From Purpureocillium takamizusanense (taxonomy: Eukaryota > Ascomycota > Sordariomycetes > Hypocreales > Ophiocordycipitaceae): a stretch of 64,000 nucleotides of DNA. Position 1 is the first letter of the stretch; every line of letters begins with the position of its first letter. The notes under the pieces were generated by a model. It saw only the letters and a list, made by a program, of their open reading frames with translations. It did not search any database and was not told the DNA's origin. The translations under genes were made by a program, and so were the position numbers. The DNA is taken from the NCBI RefSeq assembly GCF_022605165.1, contig NC_063076.1, forward strand, positions 1,116,001 to 1,180,000. Reading direction: 5' to 3'. Shown here in pieces: positions 55,496-64,000 of the stretch.

Positions 55496-57085
55496 GTTCG
55501 CGGGATGGACGAGGTTTCTGAGCGCCGGGCTCGACTGTGTGTGAGCGGTTGGATAGATGGCCTCCTCAATTTCGGTGGGCGCCGCCTGCTTCTAGTTTGT
55601 AGAGGAGTAACAGCGACGGGGCAGAATGTCGACTTCGGCGCCGCGGCGAAATGCGCTTCCCGGGTCCGGCGCGTAGCAGGCAGCAGCAGCAGCAGCGGGC
55701 GTCGCCAAAGCCCTCGAGACGCGGGTAGTGGTCCGTCGCGTCGTCGCGTGGCGGGTGGCGTGTGCGTTGCGACCGAAAGAGCGGAGAACCAACAACACTT
55801 ATAGACTGCTCTGGTGCTGGTGGCGAACGCGGAGAGGGGGAGGGGGGCCGTTTCGCAAGTCGATCGATTGCGGTATTGTTTAACAAGTGAGGCGGGCGCG
55901 AACGGTGTGAGTCATACGATGCGCAGGCAGGGTCTCGCGCATCCTCCGTTTTCTGGTTGCGCAAAAGCGAAGGCGACCGGGGGGGGATGAAGGTAGCGAG
56001 ATTGACGAGCAGGCAGGCAGCGCGAGGTTGCGGGGAGGTTTGAGAGAGGAGAGAGAGAGAGAGCGCGTGCAGCGCGACGCCTCTATTTTGCGACAGGCGG
56101 CGGCAGGTTCCAGTTGTGCTGTCATTGGTGGGGCGGCGGTGCAGTGCAGCAGCGTAGCGCAGCGCAGCGCAACACAGCTCAGGGGATCAGGCAGGCAGGC
56201 AGGCGGTCGACCCCTCCTGCTTCCATCCCATCCATCCTTTTTGGGGACCTTGAGGTACTTTGTACTTGGTAGTAGTCACTTGGTATCTAAAAACTTGGGT
56301 GTAGTACCTTACTTAATACCTGTATACCTTATTCGTGGGACGCGCGCCGAGTCGAGTCGATTCGAGTCGAGTCGCCAGCTCAGCACCGTAGCGTAGCGGT
56401 GCTTCCTACCTTCGAGCCCCGTTCCAGACTGCCCGCCCTGTCAGTCTGACGTAGGGAGCTACGTAGTACCGGTAGTGTACCTACCTAGGCAGTTGGCTGC
56501 GGCTCCCCTCCCATGCATCCCCTTCCCTTCGGGGCGCTCCACTGCGGCGCTGCGGGGGGCCACGGCAACGGGTGGACGGGAGAGCATCCGGACCAGCAAG
56601 CCCGCCAAGGGTCGGCAGATGGCCCAGCTCGCTCCATCAGTGGAGGCGGCGCCCCCCCCCCCCGGGTCCGTCTGGGGACCCGCCCCTGCTGCCCGTGAAT
56701 TGCGGCCCGATGACCCTTCTGCCGCGTGACCCGCTCGACGCCTCCGCCCGCCCGCCCGCCCGTCCCGTCCCCGTGATGCGGGATCCGGGCATGCGTCCAT
56801 CCATGCCTCGAGTCTTTGACGACGAGTTTAAAAACGCGCAGTCTATTCGCTGCAGTACTATGTACGTACGTATGATCAGTCAGTCTGTCGTGAATAAGAT
56901 AAAATTCAAAAATCACATTGAAACAAAAAAACTACATGCAGTCCCATCCTAACGTAGGCGGCCGTTCAAACACACACACACACGTACGCGTGAGCGCGCA
57001 TACGTACACAACCAAAACAAAAAAGACACAGAAAAGAAAAGAGAAAAAAGCACCGCATGCAAGAAACAAAGGACGACGCATCTCA
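55496..57085. other. Intergenic, 5' side of membrane-protein gene / 3' side of VIT-VWA gene
   Basis: About 1.6 kb. No gene seen. It has GAGTC pentamer repeats near 56350-56376, GGCA repeats near 56187-56206, an AGAG run near 56045-56064, a 12-C run at 56652-56663 and a CA repeat near 56971-56983. It should include the promoter of the leftward membrane-protein gene and the terminator of the VIT-VWA gene. Confidence 0.55.
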
Positions 57086-60000
57086 CTAAAATGCAATCGG
57101 CGCGCTCGTCAACACGCTCACGTTCTCGGCCCGCATCTGCACGTCTCCCACCTCGCCCATAACCCGGCTCATGCTCTTAACGTTGCGCCTCGCCTCCTCC
57201 ATGAGCTGTCCGCCTGAACGCGCGTGCGGCGCGTTCCTTGTCACGTATTCGCTCGCCTTACCCACCATCAGCACCCACAGCGCACGGCACGCCACGAACT
57301 GCTCCTCGAGGAGCGCCACGACCCCCGCCGCCACCGCCAACAGCCGCTTGGTCGGCTCCGGGCACTTGTCCCGGGCCAGGTACTGCAGGAGCGCCGTCAC
57401 CACCCCGAAGAACGATGGCCCTAGGCTACGCTTGAGCTCCTCGTCGTCCCGGAAGTGGAAGCTCCCGTCCGACCGTTGGAACCGAAGTATCTCTCCCACG
57501 AAGCGCTCCGCCGCCAGCTCTTCCTGCGTCTTGGGCGCCGATCGTTCGCTGTCCATGAAGAATGTCGACGCCGGCGGGTTGTACACGGGCGCCGAGGCCT
57601 GCGCGTAACTCGATTGCTGGTAACTTGACTGCAGAGGGGGCGCACCCATGCCCAATTCACTCGTCAGAGACGCGCTATTGGGCGTCATGGTCCCGTATGC
57701 GTAGTACCTCGAGTCGTCAAGCCCTGGCTGTGTGACGGACGGCTGGGGCGATGCCGGGTTTCCATAAGCACTCGGGGGCATCGACGTTCTCGCCAAAGGC
57801 GAGGTAAGAGGCCCTCTCCGCGGACCAGCGCGGAACCTCCTAGCGGCGCTCGTCGTAGGAGGTGCGAATAGCGTCGAGGGCATCTCTGCCACGCCAGCAG
57901 GCGGAGTCGCCCCCGGGTTGGGCGACTGAGCCGGCGGCGGCGATGCGCCGCGCGTCCCTCTTGCACGCCCACGCCAACTGCTAAGAAAAGACGAAGCGGG
58001 GCTGGCAGGCGTAGTGCTGCTGCTGCTGCCGGATGGTCCCGACCTGAAGGGTCTCGCTGTTCCGTGAGTCCCCTCCGCCTCCTCCCTTCCGCGGGCAGGC
58101 GACGAAGACTCATCAGGCACTGCTGGGCGAGCCTCGCTTGGGGGGTCCACTCCCATCACATAATCCTCATCGGCGGAGGGAAAGGCTGACTCGTCAGCAT
58201 ATGCTGAGCGAGTCTCGCTTCTGCCTATGCCGGCAAGCACGCTCGCTGTTTCGCGGGCGCGCGCCGACGCCTCGGAGGTCGCCGTCTCAGGAGCCTCGCT
58301 GCGCAACGTGTCCAGCAGGCTCCCTGTCCTCGCCTCGCGCTCCTTTTCGCTTTCGCGAGGGCGCGCCGATGACTCCTCCGGCAGCGCAGAGGGAGAATCA
58401 CCGCGCGATTCCAGTCTCCTCGCTTCGCGCCCCTTGTCGCTGTCACGGTCTCGGGGGCGCGACAGAGCAGCGCCAGTCGACGCCACGTGAGCCTCGCTGC
58501 GCATGCCGGTAAACAGTCTCCCCGTCGTTGCTTCGCGAATCCGTCGCAGCTCTCTCTGGCGAGCGCGTTCCGATGTCTCGTCCTCCGGCGACCCAGAGCG
58601 AGTCGCCCCCGGCGGGGGTCCCAGCGGGGGTGCGCTGACCATGCTGCCGTGGCCAACTGCGGGCCGCGTCGCAACGGGGATGGCGGGTGCGTATAAATTA
58701 GTTGCCGGCATGCTCTGATCAAATGCCCTCATGGCATTGGCAATTTCAGGTACAGTCGTGCTTCCGGTGCTGCCGCTCATTGTCAATCCCTTGACAAAAC
58801 CCGACTTCTCTGTAGGAATATTAGCACACATAGACAGTGCTGGGCCAAGCTTGAGCGTGCGTCACTTACTCTTGAAGCGCCAGTCGCTGCTACTTGAGGT
58901 GGCGGTGCCGCCCGAAACAAACCGGTGCGACCTAGCCGGGGCCGGCGTGGAGGTCCACGGATAGGGGCTCGAGCTTTCGGGGAGCGGCCTCTCCTTGCTC
59001 GCTGTCGACTCCCACGCATCGGGAGCCTGTTCTGCGGGTGTGAACGGATTACCATCGAAAGAGGCTGAGCCAGAAATGGCGTTCATATCTATGCCATCGG
59101 CAGACCCACTGCTGGAGAGGTCATCGCACCAGTCTACAGGCCCAGCGGTACCTGGTGCGGAAGTTCGGCCCACCCTCTCCGAGCCGCGGCTCCTGGTCCT
59201 CAATGAGCTACTACGTACGCGGTGCGTAGCTGCATCAGAAGGAAATGCGGCGGCGGCGGCGGCAACGACGGCGGCGGCGAGGCCAGCAGAGCGGGCGCCT
59301 GAGTGGCTTCGGTGGCGGGTTCGCGATCTCGACCGGGTCCTGGATCGGGATCTGGCGCCCAGGTGTTGGACGAGCCCTGCGCCCCGCCTCGCTTGTCGCC
59401 GATACGTGAAGGAACTCGGGCGATTTTGTGAGCCCGTCCGGGACGTAGATGCCGAGTCCCAATCATCGTCACTGGCGTCGATGGGTCGGCTGCCGGAATC
59501 ATTGGCTCCTCCGCCGTGACCTGAGGCAGCGGCATCATCAGCGCCGCCGTCAGCAGCGTCGCCAGGAGCATCTCCAGGAGCACCACGAGGGCCATCACCA
59601 GAGGCATCGCCAGAAGCATCGCCAGGAGCCGTGTTGGGGCCGCCATCCGGTCCACCATCGGCCCCACCTGCGCCGGAACCGGAGCCGTGCTGTCCGGCGG
59701 CACCGGCCCCACCACCCGGCCCATGGTCTCCGTCGTCCGACCCACTGTCCGACCCATCATCAGGGAGGGACTGGACGTCGTCCTCCTCGCTCTCCGATGC
59801 GCTCTCAGTCCCGGCGCGGTCGGCATTGGCACCTGGACCCAGCAGGCCAACGTTCTGGTTGGCCGTGCCGCGAGCCCGCAAGAGCGCATCGTCGTCGTTA
59901 TCGCTATCATCAGATGGTACGAGGGCAGGGATTACAATATCCAGTGGCTCTGTAGTCTCCTCCTCGACCGCGTACAGGCTCGTCCACTTGGAGACGAGCG

Positions 60001-62116
60001 ACCACTTCATGCCCAAGTCGATGGCCTCCTGCCGGACGACGGCATCGTCGACACGGCCCCAGCGACGATGCAGCCAGCTCTCGCCTCGCTCCAAGTCGCC
60101 TAGCAGGGCCCGGACGGCTAGTTTGTGCAGGGTGGCGTCTGGTTGTAGGAGGCGCTTCGGCAGAACTCGTTTGGTAGTGACGTTCCTGCCGGGTACTCTG
60201 ATGTTGAGTTCCACCGCTGTAAGCTGCGCGAGTTGCGCGCCAGAGTCAAAAAGTAAGAAGACGCGGTTGCGAACAAAGGGACTGATGGCTGAGACGTCGG
60301 CGGGGGACTGCTTGAATGATACGGGAGGCTGGACGAGCTCTTGGCCATCATCTCCGTGCCACTTGAGCTGCATGTCGACAGTTCCCACGTGGCCCGTCAG
60401 GGCGGATCTTAGGACAGCGACGACCCGATCTTCCCAGCCACCGCCGTAGACGTTGGTGATGACCTCGGCGTAGCCACCGCCTGCCTTTGCGAGGCCCTCG
60501 ACCAGCTCGTGAGATACCGCGCGCCCGATGCCCAGGGAGAAGCAGCGGAACAGGCCCTCACTAACGAGACGTCTCTCCTTGACATAGTCGATGGTCTCCT
60601 GCGGGCCCCAGATGGCGCCGTCGGTCAGCACGACGATGTCGAGGGTGTGGTAGCCGCCCCTAGCCTCGTATATCTTCTTCAAGGCGGGAAGAATATCGGT
60701 GCCGCCCATGTTAGCGGCAAAGTAGCGTTGGACGTAGTCAATGGCGTCCCGCCGGGTCTGCTCAGTCAGCCCCTTGGAGCGCGGCCACATGTATTCGCAT
60801 TCGCTGCCGAAGCACCAGATATTAAACGGGCGATTCTCAGGAATGCCATTGATAAAGAAAAGCATGGCCGATTTGAGGCTCTCAATTTTGTCCGTCATAG
60901 AGCCCGAACGGTCGGCGACGAAGATGATCTCACCGTCGTGGGCAAAGCCTTCACCCGAGAGAAGATACTCTGGAGGGAGGGTAAGCATCACCGCCTTGTG
61001 ATTGTCCAGGTCGGGGTGAACCTCGACACATGCGAGCGGCGTCTCCTTGTTGTCAGACTGAGCGGTGGTGATGGTGATGACTAGGTCTTTGTCGAGACTG
61101 GTGCGGCCATCCTCGAGCTGAACCCTGCCCGTCCTTTGGTTCATTTCTGCGTCGTCGCGTCGCATGACAAAATCGTCCCAGGTCTGGCAGGCGCGCTGGC
61201 CGGCGGCCCTCTCGAAACGAATGACATGGGTGTCGCTGTTGACAGTGACAAGCTCGTCGGCAGTCAGGATGTCCGCCTCGAAGCTCAAATAGTGATTATA
61301 CTCATCCTCCACCGCGACGCCGAAGGGCACGTCACCGTATCGCGGGGCGATGAAGGTCGGCACCGTGAGGGTGAAGACGTCGCGGTTATTCGACGACCTG
61401 TGCTTGAGAAGGCACATAAAGGACAGCTCGGCGCGCATCTTGGTGTTGGCGTCGATGTTGGCGAGGTTGATGGTGAAAATCTCGGCCGTCTGCTGCTCAA
61501 CTAGGCCGCCGGTGCGGCCCTGGCGGACGGCATTGTCAAACTCGCGGCGCGCTTCCTCCTTGCCCTTGACCTTGCCATGAATGATTCTGTTCACGCCGAT
61601 GCGACAGTTGAAATCGGTAACGGTCGCGTCGAGAGGCAAGGGAAATTGGTACGTCCCTTGCTTGATATTCTCGGCGCGATTCCAGAAGACGTGCGTGACG
61701 GTGAATTTTGCGGTATCGTGGACGACTTGGACCTTGATCGACGAGGACAAAGGCGGGAGAAAGCCCCGTTGCTGCTGTTGGGGTCGCTCATAGCCTGGAT
61801 CTTGGGGCCTGAAGTGTGCGTCTGGCGCCCATGGATCAGGGTTGTGAGGCCGGCCGTATCGACCATTGCCGCCATGGTGGTGGTGGTGCGGGCCGACCCG
61901 AGCGAAGTTGACGAAACCACCACCATCGCCGCCGCCGCCACCGCCGGCTCCACCGTCACCTAGTCCCCCCCATGGGTTCCGGTCGCGATTCCAACGGCCA
62001 AAGATGCCAGGGTCGTCGTCGCGGTTCTCAACAAGATGGGCAAAGCGAGGTGGCACCGGCTCGCGAGGGTCGAACACGATGCCTGGCAACATGCGAAGCA
62101 CGCCTGGTAAGGCCAT
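57086..62116 (-). CDS. Large VIT/von Willebrand A domain protein with disordered extension
   Basis: Complement of join 57086-58809 and 58870-62116; 1,656 residues. A Gly/His-rich start is followed by a VIT domain (about residues 118-245; FTVTHVFWNRAENIKQGTY, then EARREFDNAV). A VWA domain follows (about 394-570) with an intact MIDAS (FVADRSGSM, GGTDILPAL, VVLTDGAI). VIT+VWA is the inter-alpha-trypsin-inhibitor heavy chain/PARP4 layout; fungal members have no established role that I know. About 760-1080 is acidic, then Gly/Asp/Ala-rich, then Arg-Ser-rich. The 59-nt intron (GTAAGT, CTACAG) leads to a second exon of 574 residues with degenerate repeats and a compact helical C-terminus (LLQYLARDKCPEP, then LLAVAAGVVALLEEQFVACRALWVLM). 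Without splicing the protein would stop two residues later, so a 1,084-residue isoform is possible. Confidence 0.88.
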
Positions 62117-63301
62117 GGTGCAGACTTGCGCTGGCCCTCAACGGGAGGCGGGCGCGGTTGTTGCACAAGCCTTTGTGTGTCTGTGCTGATTTGGGAATGA
62201 CTGTTCAAGAGCGAGAGACGCACCTCGGCGAGAAAACCTCAGTGCTATGAGGATGATGATGATGCAGCCGGGCGGAGGGCGGGTGCCTCCGCGTCGTCGT
62301 CCTTTTGTACCATGACCGCGGCGGCACCCCATCCCATCTCGCTCGTGCCCATATACTACCGGGTCGAGACCTACATGCATGGCGTTCCAAACTTCTTTGG
62401 TCCTTGGGACGCGCAGTGTGGCGGCTCAAGGCAGCAAGTGGGCGATGCGAGACAGGCCAGGCGCCCGCAAGGCAAACAGCCAGGGTCTCTATCATCCCGA
62501 CAGTCTCATCGTCGCCCACCTCAGGTTCAGCCCCAGACTGGCGATCAGCAGGACTCCGCCCCCATCTTCGGTGACGAATGCACGGAGGGGGGGCGGTCGT
62601 GATGGTTCGCCAATCATGTCGTACGCGCGGCAAGCCACAGGGCGTCGTCCTGCGATGGGGGCTGGGCTCGACTGGGACGGGGCGGGCTCGTAGATCCATT
62701 TCGACGAACAATCGTCTGCGCCGGGCACCGGGATTCAGGAGCCTTGGCTTGTGCCAGCGGCGAAGGGGGCGTCGATGGTTGCGTGGTGCCGCCGCGAGGG
62801 TCCAGGGTCTACAGAGAAAAAGCGTGTCAGGTGCAGAGTCTGGAGCGGGACGCTATCGACCAGAGACGTCCCTAGTGCTTCCCTTCCCCGGCTTTCGCCT
62901 CACCTCTGATAGTCGCCCGCAGCCACCTGATGCATCTAGATATGTAGTATGGCAGCCGCACAGCCTCCATCTGCGCGAAATGTCTCACTTGCCTGCTGGC
63001 GCCCGCTCGAGGCTATGCGCAAGACATTTCTTTTTTCGCAAACGCCTTGCCTCCGCCTGGTGAAGTGCCTTGCAGTTGTAAGTGGGTGACGTCTGTCCAG
63101 CTTGCGCGACACCTTCTTCACAACTCACTACCACGACCAAGGGGATCCGCATCAACGAGACGAGTTGTTTCGCAGTCTTGAACACTACAGCAAGACGCCA
63201 GGTCCCGTTACCGGCCATTTCCTGGGTAGCGCTCCGAACCTCAATCAAAAGACAGAGCCCGAAATCATCAGACCATCACCACCACCACGTAGCAAGCCAA
63301 G
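62117..63301. promoter_or_regulatory. Divergent intergenic between VIT-VWA and Helo-like genes
   Basis: About 1.2 kb shared upstream region of two divergent genes. No ORF of substance. No specific regulatory motif is evident by eye. Confidence 0.45.
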
Positions 63302-64000
63302 ATGGTCTTTACCGTCTCCTTTGGCGATGCCTACACCATGGCCAAGATCGCCTTCCGCATCGGCCAGGCCTTCACAAAGGGCAAAAAGTCGGCCCCAGCC
63401 GAGTTCCGCGAGGTCGAGTCCCAGCTGTACTCGCTCAGCGCCGCCCTCAACGCCTTCTCTAACGCGCGCCGCTCCAGCGACAACGCCGCGCCCCTCATCG
63501 TCGACCGCACCCAGCTGCCCGCCAACGTGCCCTCCCACTTCTCCAACAACCAGGACATCATCCTCGGCATGCTGGCCAGCTGCCAGGAGACGCTCGCTCA
63601 CCTTGAGGCTATCGTCAACAAGTACGGCGTCATCACGGCGCCGACTGACGCGAGCCAGCCGCGCATGAAGCGCTGGGGCAAGGACATGCTGGCCAACTGG
63701 CGCAAGGTGCAGTGGACCACCGAGGGCGGCGACCTCAACACCCTTAGGAGCAACCTCACGATCCAGACGAACAGCCTGAGTCTCATCCTGGGAGTTGTCG
63801 TCAAGTAGGTTGGCCCAGCGCCGGGTGGCTAACCCACGCACATCCGTGTAAGTCGAGTACGTGCTAACACGGGGCCCAGCTCCCAGGCCGACCGCCTACA
63901 GACCGACATGGACCACATCTCAACCATGCTCGGCGATATACACGAGTGGTACGTCGAAAATCTCAAAGGAAAGGCCGGTGCGCCCGGCGTTCTCGGCGGA
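63302..64000 (+). CDS. N-terminal part of a Helo-like/STAND-type protein, cut by window end
   Basis: Join 63302-63804 and 63880-64000 (continues beyond the window); the intron is phase 2 (GTAGGT, CCCAG) and the join restores VVNSQADRLQTDMDHI. The visible ~208 residues begin MVFTVSFGDAYTMAKIAFRI and contain AEFREVESQLYSLSAALNAF, an all-helical N-terminus like the fungal Helo-like N-terminal domain placed before kinase, NACHT or ankyrin modules in STAND/NLR-type proteins. In that family the N-terminus is an effector or oligomerising domain. What follows downstream is unknown here, so calling it an NLR would be inference. It is divergent from the VIT/VWA gene. Confidence 0.75.

Overview
The window is about 64 kb of nuclear DNA from a filamentous ascomycete. 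It is GC-rich, its introns are short (about 50-250 nt, one of 826) with GTANGT/GTGAGT/GTTCGT donors and CTGAC branch sites close to the acceptor, and its gene families are typical of Pezizomycotina: CFEM-Pth11 receptor, fused urease, fused betaine-lipid synthase, HET-C and CYT-18-type TyrRS. A Sordariomycete, probably Hypocreales, is my best guess; this is inference from gene style and not from any database match. There is no sign of bacterial, viral or plasmid sequence, no transposon ORF, no RIP-like AT-rich block, no CRISPR array and no convincing tRNA or rRNA gene.

Layout from left to right (exon joins are in the entries): 3' part of the importin Kap120 (+); about 4 kb of gene-free DNA; CFEM/Pth11-like receptor (+); quinone-oxidoreductase-like MDR enzyme (+); ubiquilin Dsk2 (-); NPR2 of SEACIT/GATOR1 (+); mitochondrial TyrRS (-) divergent from SDH4/CybS (+); betaine-lipid synthase Bta1 (-) divergent from SAGA subunit Ada3/Ngg1 (+); urease (+); HMG-box protein (-) divergent, across 3.9 kb, from HET-C (+); about 7 kb without a recognisable gene; transmembrane RING-H2 ligase (+); a conserved-looking membrane protein of unknown function (-); a 1,656-residue VIT/VWA protein (-); and the start of a protein with a Helo-like/STAND-type N-terminus (+), cut by the window end.

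Most genes are housekeeping genes with no single shared pathway. Themes that recur are nitrogen and amino-acid economy (NPR2 upstream of TORC1, urease), mitochondrial function (TyrRS and succinate dehydrogenase anchor on one shared promoter with a repeated CCAAT-containing motif), ubiquitin handling (Dsk2, RING ligase), chromatin (Ada3, HMG box) and possible self/non-self or stress recognition (HET-C; VIT/VWA next to the Helo-like protein).

The most interesting observations are: an upstream ORF whose stop codon overlaps the NPR2 start as ATGA; extremely small coding exons in several genes (12 nt in bta1, 18 nt in the SDH anchor gene, 21 nt in urease); the repeated CCAAT motif in the mitochondrial bidirectional promoter; degenerate internal repeats and a long second exon in the VIT/VWA protein; its head-to-head pairing with a STAND-like gene; and numerous long C or G homopolymers confined to non-coding DNA. 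I did not find a clearly new multi-gene system.
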